Assembly (NCBI RefSeq): GCF_030413595.1
Contig: NZ_CP129238.1
Location: 2,418,001 to 2,482,000 of the forward strand
Reading direction: 5' to 3'
DNA from: Planococcus liqunii
GTDB taxonomy: Bacteria; Bacillota; Bacilli; Bacillales_A; Planococcaceae
Length of the DNA: 64,000 nucleotides
The position numbers were made by a program, and so were the translations under genes. Shown here piece after piece: positions 43,619-53,790 of the stretch; the stretch's first letter is position 1; every line of letters begins with the position of its first letter. Under the pieces are notes generated by a model. The model saw nothing but the letters and a program-made list of their open reading frames with translations, had not been told where the DNA came from and searched no databases.

Positions 43619-44665
43619 TTACTTCGCCTCCTTCTTCTTAGCCGCACGCAGCAGGAACAAGCGAATGACATATCCTGATGCCACAAAGAAAATAATTACG
43701 GCAATAACAATTTCAACAATTTCCAAAGGAATACCAGCTGCGTTCGGCATATTCAGCGCTCCGTATTTCAAGGAACCGAATAGTGTGGCTCCGAAAATAA
43801 CGCCGAGCGGTGTGTTCATGCCCAGCAAGGCAACTGCAATCCCATCAAATCCAATACCGGTAAATCCGGCTTTCGAAGATACATACTCAAATGTTCCCAG
43901 CGCTTCCATCGCGCCGCCGAGACCGGCAAAAGCTCCGGAAATCACCATTGCGAGCACGATGTTTTTATTCACATTCATGCCGGCATACTGAGAAGCATTA
44001 TGGTTAAAGCCAACCGCTTTTAATTCAAAGCCTAAAGTTGTTTTTTCCAGGATGAACCACATCACGCCGACCATCACCAGCGCCAGGATAATTCCGTAAT
44101 GAAGCCGTGAAAATTCTGTCAGGTTCTCAAAAAATTCAGAGCGCAGCGATGCACTGGCAAAAATGGATTCTGTACGGTCGCCGTCGCCTGAAACGGTTTT
44201 GATCAATGCATTCGTCACATGAAGTGCGATGTAGTTCATCATGATGGTAACGATTACTTCATGAACATGGAATTTCGCCTTTAACAGACCCGGTACAAAT
44301 CCCCAAAGAGCGCCCGCTGCCGCTGCTGCTAAAATCGCAAGCGGCAAATGAATGATTTTCGGCAATTCGACCGCTACGCCGACGTATGCTGCTGCAAACC
44401 AGCCGACGATCAATTGCCCTTCCACTCCGATATTGAACAGTCCGGAACGGAAAGCAAAAGCTACCGCTAAACCGGCCAATAGGTATGGCGTAATCTGCCG
44501 CAATGTTTCCCCTACTGTATATAAGTCGCCAAAAATCCCGTTCCATAAAGCAAGGTAGCCGTCGACTGGATTGTACCCACTGACCAGCATAATAATCGCT
44601 CCAACGATTAACCCTAAAATAACGGAAATGACAGGGACCAGAATATTTGTTGCTTTAGTCGACAT
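43619..44665 (-). CDS. nupP: Nucleoside ABC transporter permease NupP
   Basis: A 348-aa permease matching B. subtilis NupP (YufP) in length. Family segments include FRSGLFNIGVEGQLIVGWFA, ILEKTTLGFELKAVGFNHNA and VISGAFAGLGGAMEALG. Many hydrophobic helices are present. The start at 44665 (MSTKATN) follows GGTGAGG; a GTG four codons earlier falls inside that site. The nupO stop overlaps the beginning of this gene by 11 bases, and nupQ follows after one base. Confidence 0.95.
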   Translation of the reverse strand: MSTKATNILVPVISVILGLIVGAIIMLVSGYNPVDGYLALWNGIFGDLYTVGETLRQITPYLLAGLAVAFAFRSGLFNIGVEGQLIVGWFAAAYVGVAVELPKIIHLPLAILAAAAAGALWGFVPGLLKAKFHVHEVIVTIMMNYIALHVTNALIKTVSGDGDRTESIFASASLRSEFFENLTEFSRLHYGIILALVMVGVMWFILEKTTLGFELKAVGFNHNASQYAGMNVNKNIVLAMVISGAFAGLGGAMEALGTFEYVSSKAGFTGIGFDGIAVALLGMNTPLGVIFGATLFGSLKYGALNMPNAAGIPLEIVEIVIAVIIFFVASGYVIRLFLLRAAKKKEAK

Positions 44666-46217
44666 GCTGATCCTCACCTTCTCTTTCTAACCCGTTTTTC
44701 AATCCTTCACGGATGTGATGACCAGCCATCAACAATCCCAATTCTTGTTCAGTCGTTTCTTCCGGTTTCACAATATCGACGATTTCGCCGTCATGGATAA
44801 CCGCAATGCGATCAGACACGTTCATGACTTCATCCAGTTCAAACGAAATCAATAATACCGCTTTTCCATTGTCCCGCTGCTCGATCAGACGGCTGTGGAT
44901 AAATTCAATCGCCCCCACATCCAATCCTCGAGTCGGCAAGGCTGCAATTAACAATTCGGGATTGCGGTCCACTTCACGGCCGATAATGGCTTTTTGCTGG
45001 TTTCCTCCCGACAATGCCCGAGCCGGTTCATGCGGCCCTTGTGTGCGGACATCGTATGCAGCAATAATGTCTTTTGCTTTTTGATCAATCTTGTCGTAAT
45101 CGATAATCCCGCCTTTGGAAATCGGGGCAGTGTAATAGGTCTGCAAGGAAATGTTATGGCCAATCGGGAAATCCAGGACCAGCCCGTGTTTGTGGCGATC
45201 CTGCGGAATATGTCCAACGCCGGATTCCGTCACTTTTCTCGGTTTCATATTGGTAACATCTTTTCCATGAATGGTGATGAGCCCGCTTTTCACTTTGCGG
45301 AGCCCGGTAATCGCTTCAATCAATTCCGACTGTCCATTGCCGTCGATTCCCGCAATTCCGACAATTTCGCCTTGACGGACATTCAAATCCAAGCTTTTTA
45401 CCATTTCAACGCCGCGGTAGTCTTCGACAACCAGCTTTTGAATGTTCAAAATAACGTCTTTCGGATTTGCAGGCGTTTTAACTGTTTTAAATTCCACTTG
45501 CCGGCCGACCATCAATGAGGCCAGTTCAGCTGGACTTGTTTCAGAAGTCGTAACAGTTCCCACGCCCTGCCCTTTACGGATAACCGTTACCCGGTCTGAG
45601 ACATCCATGATTTCTTTCAATTTATGGGTAATTAAAATAATCGATTTTCCTTCGGCAATCAGGCGTTTCATGATTTGGATCAATTCGACGATTTCCTGCG
45701 GCGTCAAAGAAGCCGTCGGCTCATCGAAAATCAAAATTTCCGCGCCTCTGTACAAGGTTTTCAGGATTTCCACACGCTGCTGCATGCCGACTGAAATGTC
45801 TTCGATGACCGCATGCGGATCAACGTTCAATCCATATTGTTCCGACACTTCCTTTACCCGTTTTGCTGCGTCTTTTTTATTGGTGATGCCGAATTTAGTC
45901 GGTTCACTTCCTAAAATGATATTTTCAGTGACAGTGAAATTTTCGACCAGCATAAAGTGCTGATGCACCATGCCGATTCCTAAATCATTCGCCACGTTTG
46001 GATTTGTTATATCGACTTTCTTGCCGCGCACCCGGATTTCTCCGCCATCCGGCTGGTATAAACCGAAAAGCACATTCATCAAAGTCGACTTGCCTGCTCC
46101 GTTTTCACCCAATAATGCGTGAATTTCGCCCTTTTTCAACTGCAGGGTTATATTGTCATTCGCAACAAAATTCCCGAACACTTTGCGGATATTGAGCATT
46201 TCGATTACATGTTCCAC
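44655..46217 (-). CDS. nupO: Nucleoside ABC transporter ATPase NupO
   Basis: A 520-aa protein with two fused ABC ATPase domains, as in RbsA-like sugar and nucleoside importers. Domain 1 has Walker A GENGAGKST and signature ISVGMQQRVEILKTLYRGAE with FDEPTASLTP. Domain 2 has a degenerate P-loop GIDGNGQSE and LSGGNQQKAIIGREVD. This domain asymmetry is normal for the group. The start is set at GTG 46217, eight bases after AAGGAG; a GTG three codons earlier is within the site. It lies after nupN with a strong hairpin between, so its level is probably lower than that of the binding protein. Confidence 0.95.
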   Translation of the reverse strand: MEHVIEMLNIRKVFGNFVANDNITLQLKKGEIHALLGENGAGKSTLMNVLFGLYQPDGGEIRVRGKKVDITNPNVANDLGIGMVHQHFMLVENFTVTENIILGSEPTKFGITNKKDAAKRVKEVSEQYGLNVDPHAVIEDISVGMQQRVEILKTLYRGAEILIFDEPTASLTPQEIVELIQIMKRLIAEGKSIILITHKLKEIMDVSDRVTVIRKGQGVGTVTTSETSPAELASLMVGRQVEFKTVKTPANPKDVILNIQKLVVEDYRGVEMVKSLDLNVRQGEIVGIAGIDGNGQSELIEAITGLRKVKSGLITIHGKDVTNMKPRKVTESGVGHIPQDRHKHGLVLDFPIGHNISLQTYYTAPISKGGIIDYDKIDQKAKDIIAAYDVRTQGPHEPARALSGGNQQKAIIGREVDRNPELLIAALPTRGLDVGAIEFIHSRLIEQRDNGKAVLLISFELDEVMNVSDRIAVIHDGEIVDIVKPEETTEQELGLLMAGHHIREGLKNGLEREGEDQHVD

Positions 46218-46326
46218 TGTTTCCACTCCTTCGAAAACTGCTGACTTCTTATTTTTTTAATTAATACAGGAAAGGCTTTTATCGCTAAAAACCTTTCATC
46301 TATTATTAATTTTCCAAAAATAGACG

Positions 46327-46366
46327 AAAAAAAATCATAAAGACCGGATTCCCCGGTCTTTATGAT
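46327..46366 (-). terminator. Hairpin terminator between nupN and nupO
   Basis: A perfect 14-bp stem ATCATAAAGACCGG (46334-46347) with CCGGTCTTTATGAT (46353-46366) and a T tract on the minus strand, inside the nup operon. Confidence 0.9.
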
Positions 46367-46383
46367 GACCGTATCTAGTGTGC

Positions 46384-47448
46384 TTATTTCACAGTTTCTG
46401 GTACAGTGATTTCGCCGCTGGCGATTTTCTCTTTGTACTCATCGATCTTAGCCATAACGTCTTCAGGGATTGCTCCACGTGAATCTGCAAGGCCTACACC
46501 GTCTTCAGCCAAACCGTAAGTGATTGTTTCGCCGCCAGGGAATTTGCCTTCTTTGGCCTTGTTTGAAATATCAATAACCGCTTTGTCTACGCCTTTAAGA
46601 ACAGAAGTCAATGTTACGTTCGTGTCGCCGACTTGCCCTTCGTCGTACTGGTCAGCATCTACGCCGATAACCCAAACATTCTCGTCCGGATTTGCTTCTT
46701 TGCGTTCTTTAGCTTCAGTGAATACACCGTTTCCTGTACCGCCAGCTGCGTGGAATACGATATCTGCGCCAGCAGAGTACATACGGTTAGCTGTTGTTTT
46801 ACCTAATTCTGCTTTATCAAATGCCCCTGTGTATTGAACGTCTACTACAACAGACGGGTCTGCCGCTTTAACGCCTTCAAGGAATCCTGCTTCAAAACGT
46901 TCGATAACTGGAATTTCCATCCCGCCAACAAATCCGATTTTTTTCGTTTCAGACATCAAAGCTGCTGCTACACCTGCAAGGTAAGCTCCTTCTTGCTCTT
47001 TGAACAATACGCTTGCTACGTTTGGAGCATCAACAACTGCATCAATGATTCCAATTTGAGCTTTCGGCTGCTGTTCAGCAATTTCTTTTACCGCGCCTTC
47101 CATCAAGAATCCGATGCCAAAGACTACGTTAAAATCGCGGCGGATCAAGTTGTTCAGGTTTGTATTGTAATCAGCATCAGAAGCTGATTGCAGATAGTCA
47201 ATTCCACCGTCACCTTTTTTCAGGCCGTTTTCTTCACCAAATGCTTGCAGTCCTTCCCAAGCGGATTGGTTGAATGATTTATCATCCACACCGCCGACAT
47301 CTGTAACCATAGCAACTGAGAAATCGCTTTTCTCTTCGCCGCTTCCAGAATCGCCAGTTGAAGTGCCTTCCTCACTGCCGCAAGCAGCCAGCATAGTTCC
47401 TGCAGCAAGCATCATCGAAAGACCCAGACCAAATTTACGTTTTGTCAA
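46384..47448 (-). CDS. nupN: BMP-family nucleoside-binding lipoprotein NupN
   Basis: A 354-aa substrate-binding lipoprotein of the BMP (BmpA/Med) family that captures purine nucleosides outside the cell for NupOPQ. The signal peptide ends at lipobox LAAC with C23. The family core is [20 protein letters not shown] with [10 protein letters not shown], and [10 protein letters not shown] (about 255). The start is TTG at 47448, 7-8 bases after GGGGGT; an earlier in-frame TTG lacks a site. It follows the GntR regulator gene and precedes nupO, with a terminator after it that should give it higher expression. Confidence 0.95.
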   Translation of the reverse strand: MTKRKFGLGLSMMLAAGTMLAACGSEEGTSTGDSGSGEEKSDFSVAMVTDVGGVDDKSFNQSAWEGLQAFGEENGLKKGDGGIDYLQSASDADYNTNLNNLIRRDFNVVFGIGFLMEGAVKEIAEQQPKAQIGIIDAVVDAPNVASVLFKEQEGAYLAGVAAALMSETKKIGFVGGMEIPVIERFEAGFLEGVKAADPSVVVDVQYTGAFDKAELGKTTANRMYSAGADIVFHAAGGTGNGVFTEAKERKEANPDENVWVIGVDADQYDEGQVGDTNVTLTSVLKGVDKAVIDISNKAKEGKFPGGETITYGLAEDGVGLADSRGAIPEDVMAKIDEYKEKIASGEITVPETVK

Positions 47449-47497
47449 TGTAATAACCCCCAAGGTAATTTTTTCATATTAGCAGGAATTTGCCGTT

Positions 47498-48226
47498 TTA
47501 CACACGTTTTCGAACTACATGGAAACTGAATTTATCAGCCCGGAAGTAGTTCTTTGAATAAAGCACCACACGATCGTCTTCATCGTAATGGAGCTGTTTT
47601 AACTCAAGTAAAGCAGTTTCCGGATCACATTCCAAAATCGGCGAAGCTTGTTCATGATAGCCGATTGGATCGATAAAGGTGACCGCATACGAAATGCGGA
47701 CATCCCCGGATTCCTCTATTGCAGAGAAAATGGAACTTTCTTTGCGCCCGAGAAAATCAGCCGGCAAAAAACTCGAAGGAACTTGATCGATGCAATAGAC
47801 GACCGGTTCTCCGTTGGCTGTTCGGACGCGTTCAATAGTAATGACTGTCTCATCGGCTCTGAAATGAAAGCGTTTTAAATCGTCCTCGGAAGGAGGAGCC
47901 TCAGAAGTGCTTAAGTAAATCACACCCGGCTCCATTCCAACTTGCCGAATCATGTCCGACACACTTGTCAATTGTTCAATGCCCGATGTAAAGACGGGCT
48001 TCGGATTGACGAATGTACCGACGCCATGCCGACGGACAATGATATTATCTTCTTCCAGCAACCGCAGCGCTTCTCTCAAAGTCGCGCGGCTGACTCCCAG
48101 TGTTTTTGCCAATTCGAATTCGGAAGGCAACTTCTCTTTTTCTTTGTACAATCCGGCAGCAATATCCTGCTTCATCCGATCGATCACTTGGAGATACAGA
48201 GCACGATGATCCGATTTTATTGTCAT
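47498..48226 (-). CDS. ymfC: GntR/HutC-family regulator (YmfC)
   Basis: A 242-aa regulator. The N-terminal winged helix ([20 protein letters not shown], then [20 protein letters not shown]) binds DNA. The C-terminal UTRA domain (about residues 85-240) senses a small ligand. Position and length match B. subtilis YmfC. It stands first in line before nupNOPQ with a gap of about 49 bases to nupN, so it probably controls nucleoside uptake; a purine ligand is inference. The start at 48226 follows GGTGGTGA. A 14-bp palindrome at 48250-48263 just upstream is a good candidate for its own operator. Confidence 0.92.
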   Translation of the reverse strand: MTIKSDHRALYLQVIDRMKQDIAAGLYKEKEKLPSEFELAKTLGVSRATLREALRLLEEDNIIVRRHGVGTFVNPKPVFTSGIEQLTSVSDMIRQVGMEPGVIYLSTSEAPPSEDDLKRFHFRADETVITIERVRTANGEPVVYCIDQVPSSFLPADFLGRKESSIFSAIEESGDVRISYAVTFIDPIGYHEQASPILECDPETALLELKQLHYDEDDRVVLYSKNYFRADKFSFHVVRKRV

Positions 48227-48249
48227 GCGATTCACCACCAATGACAGAG

Positions 48250-48263
48250 ATCAGACATCTGAT
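48250..48263. promoter_or_regulatory. Candidate operator of the GntR regulator
   Basis: ATCAGACATCTGAT: ATCAGA and TCTGAT arms are exact inverted copies with a 2-base centre, 24 bases before the ymfC start. GntR-family regulators usually bind short palindromes of this size near their own gene. Confidence 0.45.
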
Positions 48264-48401
48264 GTAAAACATTCCTACTAATCAAAATTACTATAACACT
48301 TATTCAAAACTAAATAAATAGTCTTTTGTCGAATTTCGCGAATTTTCATTCCAAAACTTTTAGCAGGTGTAATCATATCGTCACAAAAAACGCTTGATTT
48401 T

Positions 48402-50714
48402 TTAATAATCTTCCTGCTTTGGAACTAAAACCGTACGGGGCTTACTGCCCTCATAAGGGCCAACCACGCCGCGCTGCTCCATTTGGTCTATGATTCGGGC
48501 AGCCCGGGAATACCCAACACGGAAGCGCCGTTGCAGCATGGAAACCGAAGCTGTCTGCATTTCTGAAACCAATTGTACCGCTTCGTCGTAAATTTCGTCT
48601 GTGTCATCGTCGATTGCCGATTCTTCCACTTCAGTCGGAATCATGTCTTCCTGGTATTGGGCTTTTTGCTGTTCAATTGCAAAATCGACCACTTTTTCCA
48701 CTTCCGAGTCCGACAAGAACGCACCTTGCACACGCACCGGCTTCGATTTGCCGGCGCCGAGGAACAGCATGTCACCGCGGCCCAGCAATTTCTCCGCTCC
48801 GCCCATATCAAGAATCGTCCGTGAGTCGATAGCAGATGAAACAGCAAACGCAATTCGGGACGGGATATTCGCTTTGATGACGCCTGTGATGACGTTAACG
48901 CTTGGGCGCTGTGTAGCGATGATCAAATGGATGCCGGCAGCACGCGCCATCTGTGCCAAGCGCGTAATGGCATCTTCCACTTCATTTGAAGCGACCATCA
49001 TCAAATCCGCCAATTCATCGACGATTACCACGATAAATGGCAATTTCGGATGCTTTTCCTCATTTTCTTCATTGAAAATTCGAACATACTCATTGTAGCC
49101 TTCGATGTTCCGTGTTCCGGTATGCGAAAACAATTCGTATCTTCTTTCCATCTCTGAAACGATTTTCTTTAGCGCCTGCGCGGCTTTTCTTGGGTCTGTT
49201 ACAACAGGAGCCAGTAGGTGCGGAATGCCGTTGTAGACATTCAGTTCAACCATTTTCGGGTCAATCATCATCATTTTCACTTCATGCGGCTTTGCACGCA
49301 TGATGATGCTTGTGATGATGCCGTTAATGCACACCGATTTCCCGCTTCCTGTCGAACCGGCAACCAGCAAATGCGGCATTTTATTAAGTTCGGTCATGAC
49401 GGCTTGGCCCGTTACATCCCGGCCGAGGCCAAACAGCAACTTAGATTCCGGTTTGTCATTTTCCTCGGATTCCAGTACTTCCCGCAAACTGACAATCGCC
49501 ACTTCAGAATTCGGGACTTCAATGCCGATCGCAGACTTGCCTGGAATTGGCGCTTCAATCCGGATATCCCGTGCAGCCAGTGCCAGTGCCAGGTCATCGT
49601 GCAACGCCACAATTTTACTGACTTTAACGCCGGTATCCGGCAGCACTTCGTATTTTGTAACTGCTGGTCCTAAATGGACTTGTGTCACTTTGGCGCGAAC
49701 ACCAAAGCTTTGGAAAGTTTTTTCCAGCTTTTTCGCATTTTTCTGGATTCCCGAATACTCGCCGCTTTGGTCAGAGTGCGGCGGCAAAGTCAATAAGTCG
49801 ATCGGCGGCAGCTGGTATTCTTCGTTTTCCATTTCTTCTCCCGAAGACAACGTCACTTCGCCGGTTTCTGTGTCGACTTGCTCTACAGGAGGCGCTTCCG
49901 CTTTTTTCGGCCGGACGTTCTCTGTGAACGCTGAAATGATCGGCTCCTCCTGCTCCATCACGTGAACCGTTTCTTCTTCGTCAAATTCCAGTGCATCATC
50001 CACTTCGATCACTTGCTCAGGCTGCTCTTTCCGGCGCGGTGCCGGCAGGCGTTTTTGTTTTGGCTTGCTTGGTTTCAAGCGGGCCACAACGGATTCCAGT
50101 CCCGGACGCAAACTTGGCACTTTTTCCGCAATATATGGAGCTGCCGTTTTGCCGGTCAAAATAATGGCGCCGATTGACAGCAAGATAAACGCTACGATCC
50201 AAGTGCCCGCTGTATCGAACAGCACATGGAACATCGCATAAAGCACAGCTCCCAATAATCCGCCGCCGCTTGCCGTATAGGTTTCCCAAAGCGATCCGGT
50301 GACTTGGGTCGAGCGCATGGTTTCTGTTAATACATTGCCTGAAGTGATGGGCAAAATCGATCCGGCCGCCCAAATCAAATGGCAGATTAATAAAATACCG
50401 GTAATGAGAAATACAGAGCTTGCCGCAATTTTCATGCGCGGTTTCGGCCATTGCCGTTTCACCATGATATGGGCTGCCAACAGCAGCAAGAGGATTGGCA
50501 CAAAGACCGCCAAATACCCCGTCAATAACTCAGCTGTATTCAATAATATTTTCCCGATCACCCCAAGCTGAAAAGCCATGAGGACCGCAACACCAATCAG
50601 CAGTAACCCGATCACTTCATACCCGATCAGGGACATCGGCTGTTTTTTCTTTTTGGCTGCCGGTTTTTTCCGAGCAACTGTTTTCGGTTTTTTCTTTGCC
50701 TGTGCCCGTGGCAT
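48402..50714 (-). CDS. spoIIIE: DNA translocase SpoIIIE/FtsK
   Basis: A 770-aa DNA pump that clears chromosomes through the closing septum. The basic N-terminus ([20 protein letters not shown]) precedes four membrane helices (about residues 28-185). A Pro/Glu-rich linker leads to the RecA-like motor, Walker A GSTGSGKS near residue 457, and Walker [13 protein letters not shown]. The C-terminal gamma winged helix ([20 protein letters not shown]) reads orientation sequences. SpoIIIE-type proteins also work in vegetative division, so its presence does not prove sporulation. It follows rnjB after a terminator. Confidence 0.96.
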   Translation of the reverse strand: MPRAQAKKKPKTVARKKPAAKKKKQPMSLIGYEVIGLLLIGVAVLMAFQLGVIGKILLNTAELLTGYLAVFVPILLLLLAAHIMVKRQWPKPRMKIAASSVFLITGILLICHLIWAAGSILPITSGNVLTETMRSTQVTGSLWETYTASGGGLLGAVLYAMFHVLFDTAGTWIVAFILLSIGAIILTGKTAAPYIAEKVPSLRPGLESVVARLKPSKPKQKRLPAPRRKEQPEQVIEVDDALEFDEEETVHVMEQEEPIISAFTENVRPKKAEAPPVEQVDTETGEVTLSSGEEMENEEYQLPPIDLLTLPPHSDQSGEYSGIQKNAKKLEKTFQSFGVRAKVTQVHLGPAVTKYEVLPDTGVKVSKIVALHDDLALALAARDIRIEAPIPGKSAIGIEVPNSEVAIVSLREVLESEENDKPESKLLFGLGRDVTGQAVMTELNKMPHLLVAGSTGSGKSVCINGIITSIIMRAKPHEVKMMMIDPKMVELNVYNGIPHLLAPVVTDPRKAAQALKKIVSEMERRYELFSHTGTRNIEGYNEYVRIFNEENEEKHPKLPFIVVIVDELADLMMVASNEVEDAITRLAQMARAAGIHLIIATQRPSVNVITGVIKANIPSRIAFAVSSAIDSRTILDMGGAEKLLGRGDMLFLGAGKSKPVRVQGAFLSDSEVEKVVDFAIEQQKAQYQEDMIPTEVEESAIDDDTDEIYDEAVQLVSEMQTASVSMLQRRFRVGYSRAARIIDQMEQRGVVGPYEGSKPRTVLVPKQEDY

Positions 50715-50741
50715 ATCGATCCCTCTTTCCTTTAAAATTGA

Positions 50742-50781
50742 AAAAGGATTTCCACCGAGTAGTTCGGTATGGAAATCCTTT
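50742..50781 (-). terminator. Terminator after rnjB
   Basis: AAAGGATTTCCA (50743-50754) pairs with TGGAAATCCTTT (50770-50781), inner CCGA/TCGG; CCTTTTTCAATT follows on the minus strand. Confidence 0.9.
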
Positions 50782-50794
50782 CACTTTCTGTCTC

Positions 50795-52462
50795 TTAGTA
50801 TTCCATGATAATTGGAATAATCATCGGACGTCGTTTTGTTTGCTGGAATAAATAAGAATTCAACGTGTCCCGAATTTCCTGTTTGATATTATTCCATTCA
50901 AAAGCGTCTTTTACTACGTATTTTTCGACAATTTTGCGAACCAATTGAGTGGACTCTTCCATTAGCTGCTCGGATTCGCGGACATATACAAATCCGCGTG
51001 AAATCATTTCCGGTCCGGAAGCAATTTTCTTCTCTTTGCGGTTCAGCGTAACAACCACGATAAAGATGCCGTCCTGAGACAGGAGTTTCCGGTCGCGAAG
51101 GACAATGTTGCCAACGTCGCCGATGCCGATGCCGTCAATCAAGACATTCCCAGCAGTCACCCGGCCGCTCATGCGGACTTTTCCGCCTTTGTATTCCACA
51201 ATATCCCCTTTATCAGCGATAAAGATATCAGATTTGTGCATACCGATTTGCTGAGCCAATTTGGAATGGGCAATCAGCATTTTGTATTCGCCTTGGATCG
51301 GGATGAAGTATTTGGGCTTCATCATATTCAGCATCATTTTCAAGTCTTCCTGGCTGCCATGTCCGGAAACGTGGACTTTTTTGCTGGAAGTCAACACATT
51401 GGCTCCGGCTTTCGCCAGTTTGTTCATCGTCTGGAACATTTGGACTTCCATGCCCGGAGACGGAGTGAACGTGATCATCACCGTGTCCGTGTCTTTGATT
51501 TTTACATCTTTGTGCTGTTTGCGCACCATTTTGTCCAGTGCTTCTAAAGGTTCCCCCTGGTTGCCTGTTACAATGATGACGACTTCTTCATCGCGGTACT
51601 GTTCCAGCTCTTTGATGGAGATGACAGTTTCTTCATCGACTGCCAAGTAGCCGAGGCGCAAGCCGACTTCGTAGCTGCTCTCCAGGCTTTTCCCTACGAC
51701 TGCCACTTTTTTGCCTGTAGCTTTGGCATTATCAAATACTTGCTGGATCCGGATAAAGTTGGATGAATACAGCGATACTAGAATACGGCCTTCAGCCGCT
51801 AAAAATGCTGACAACAAGTGATCGGAAACGACCGTTTCAGGTGTTGTGTGCCCTGGGCGTTCCGCTTCAGTTGAATCGGACAACAAGATTAAAACGCCAT
51901 CTTCGCCCAATTTCGCCATTTTGGCGATATCCGGCTTATAGCTTCCTTTTGCCGACTGATCGAATTTGAATTCTCCCGTGTGGACAATTGCGCCTTCCGA
52001 TGTGTGGAAGACAATTCCAAGCGCATCCGGAATGCTGTGCGTTGTATGGAAAAACGTCACATGCGTTTTGTCAAAGTTCATGCGGCTTTTGTTCGTTACT
52101 TCAAAAAACTTCACATGCTTCAATGAACCCTGTTCTTTGATGTGTTCTTTCGCCAAGGCAATCGTCAGCTTCGAGCCGTAGACGGGTGCCTGGATTTTCT
52201 TCAATAAGTAAGCAATCGAGCCAATCGCGTCTTCATGGCCGTGCGTCAGGAAAATCCCCTTCACCCGGTCTTTGTTTTCTTCCAGGAAAGAGATATCCGG
52301 AATGACAATGTCAATGCCCAGCATTTCATCTTCCGGGAACATCAACCCGCTGTCCACTACAAATAAATCTTCATCAATTTCAATGACGTACATCGCTTTA
52401 CCGATTTCGCCGACTCCGCCAAGCGGGATTACTCTAATTAATTCGTTTTTTATTTTACTCAA
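50795..52462 (-). CDS. rnjB: Ribonuclease J2
   Basis: A 555-aa beta-CASP metallo-beta-lactamase RNase, partner of RNase J1 in 5'-to-3' decay and rRNA/mRNA processing. The metal motif reads LTHGHEDAIGS: J1 enzymes have HGHEDHIGG, so one histidine is replaced. That change and the location beside asd and spoIIIE mark it as J2, which has weak activity of its own. beta-CASP segments include LLSDSTEAERPGHTTPE and VSGHGSQEDLKMML. The start is TTG at 52462 after AGGAGG. B. subtilis has dapG and dapA upstream and tepA downstream; none is present here. Confidence 0.93.
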   Translation of the reverse strand: MSKIKNELIRVIPLGGVGEIGKAMYVIEIDEDLFVVDSGLMFPEDEMLGIDIVIPDISFLEENKDRVKGIFLTHGHEDAIGSIAYLLKKIQAPVYGSKLTIALAKEHIKEQGSLKHVKFFEVTNKSRMNFDKTHVTFFHTTHSIPDALGIVFHTSEGAIVHTGEFKFDQSAKGSYKPDIAKMAKLGEDGVLILLSDSTEAERPGHTTPETVVSDHLLSAFLAAEGRILVSLYSSNFIRIQQVFDNAKATGKKVAVVGKSLESSYEVGLRLGYLAVDEETVISIKELEQYRDEEVVIIVTGNQGEPLEALDKMVRKQHKDVKIKDTDTVMITFTPSPGMEVQMFQTMNKLAKAGANVLTSSKKVHVSGHGSQEDLKMMLNMMKPKYFIPIQGEYKMLIAHSKLAQQIGMHKSDIFIADKGDIVEYKGGKVRMSGRVTAGNVLIDGIGIGDVGNIVLRDRKLLSQDGIFIVVVTLNRKEKKIASGPEMISRGFVYVRESEQLMEESTQLVRKIVEKYVVKDAFEWNNIKQEIRDTLNSYLFQQTKRRPMIIPIIMEY

Positions 52463-52535
52463 TATATTTCCTCCTATAATTTACCCGTACACATCCATAG
52501 ACCTTATTATACGGGAATACAAGGAAACAGTCCAA

Positions 52536-52570
52536 AGAAAAAATAAACCGGAGCCCAGTCCGGTTTATTG
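52536..52570 (-). terminator. Terminator after asd
   Basis: AATAAACCGGA (52542-52552) pairs with TCCGGTTTATT (52559-52569); TTTTTTCTTTGG follows on the minus strand. Confidence 0.92.
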
Positions 52571-52597
52571 TGTCGGGATTTTTATTCAATTTTTTGT

Positions 52598-53632
52598 TCA
52601 GACAATGCCTTGTTCAATCATCGATTCAGCGATTTGAACCGAATTTAGTGATGCGCCTTTGATCAAGTTATCTGAAACGATCCACAGATGGAATCCCTGT
52701 GGATTATCCAAGTCCTGGCGGATCCGGCCGACAAAAACTTCATCAAGCCCTGCCGCCATCAGCGGCATCGGATAAACCTGGTTTGCTGGGTCGTCCATCA
52801 ATTCCACACCCGGAGCTGCAGCAATTACCTGCTTGACTTCCTCAAGGGTTGGTGCAGCTTCCAGTTCGATATAAACCGACTCCGAATGGCCTGTGACGAC
52901 CGGAAGGCGCACGCATGTCGCTGCGACGGATAAAGTATCGTCGTGCATGATTTTCTTGGTTTCATTGATCATTTTCATTTCCTCGAACGTATAGCCGTTT
53001 TCGGTAAATTGATCAATTTGCGGAATTGCATTAAAAGCGATCGGGTAATGGCGTTCAGCGGACTTCACCGGCAGCACTTTCGCATCTGCATTCGGTGCAT
53101 TGTCAAAGTCTGCTGCCTGATCCTTTAATTCGTTGATGGCATTGATGCCGGCGCCCGATACCGCCTGATACGTGGAAACGACGATTTTATTTAGGCCAAA
53201 CTGTTCTTTTAGCGGCTGCAAAGCGCAAACCATTTGTATCGTTGAACAGTTCGGGTTGGCGATGATTCCTTTATGCTGTGCGATATCGGCCGGATTGACT
53301 TCCGGTACGACAAGCGGCACTTCTTTGTCCATCCGAAATGCGCTCGTATTGTCGATGACAACGGCCCCACGTTTAACCGCTTCTGGCGCAAATTTCTCCG
53401 AAATGCTGCCGCCTGCGCTGAACAACGCAATATCAATGCCTTCAAACGATTCCGGCTTTGCTTCTTGGACGGTATAGGTTTCCCCTTTAAATTCAATTTC
53501 CTGCCCCGCTGAACGGCTCGACGCCAGAAAAACTATTTGATTGATTGGAAAGTTTCTTTTCTCAAGCTGCTCTTTCATTTGTTGTCCTACTGCACCCGTT
53601 GCTCCCATAATTGCTACGTTATAAGTTTTCAC
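52598..53632 (-). CDS. asd: Aspartate-semialdehyde dehydrogenase
   Basis: A 344-aa NADP enzyme that reduces aspartyl phosphate to the semialdehyde, the branch to lysine, diaminopimelate, threonine and methionine. The cofactor motif is IMGATGAVGQQM (about residues 8-19). The catalytic cysteine is in IANPNCSTIQMV (about 130), followed by STYQAVSGAGINA and a histidine/arginine pair near CVRLPVVTGHSE. The start is GTG at 53632 with GAAGGAGAG upstream; the frame is open 37 codons further, but that part is AT-rich spacer. It is isolated from dapG, dapA and spoVFAB, which accompany it in B. subtilis. Confidence 0.96.
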   Translation of the reverse strand: MKTYNVAIMGATGAVGQQMKEQLEKRNFPINQIVFLASSRSAGQEIEFKGETYTVQEAKPESFEGIDIALFSAGGSISEKFAPEAVKRGAVVIDNTSAFRMDKEVPLVVPEVNPADIAQHKGIIANPNCSTIQMVCALQPLKEQFGLNKIVVSTYQAVSGAGINAINELKDQAADFDNAPNADAKVLPVKSAERHYPIAFNAIPQIDQFTENGYTFEEMKMINETKKIMHDDTLSVAATCVRLPVVTGHSESVYIELEAAPTLEEVKQVIAAAPGVELMDDPANQVYPMPLMAAGLDEVFVGRIRQDLDNPQGFHLWIVSDNLIKGASLNSVQIAESMIEQGIV

Positions 53633-53762
53633 ACAACTCTCTCCTTCAATGATGATTGGCGTAATTGTAACACAATTTAACACACTAGAGGAACGGCTTG
53701 TTTGAAAATCTTCCCTTTTGTTGCTTTTTGCCCTTTTAAACATGTGTTCTTAAAAAAAGCTA

Positions 53763-53790
53763 TAAAAAAAGCTCCCTTTTTCAAGGAAGC
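53763..53790 (-). terminator. Terminator after mlpA
   Basis: GCT-CCTT pairs with AAGG-AGC (53771-53790); a run of A before it gives a long T tract on the minus strand. Confidence 0.85.

Noticed and set aside
48402..50714. spoIIIE as proof of sporulation
   Set aside because: SpoIIIE/FtsK translocases are also used in vegetative division and occur in non-sporing Bacilli.
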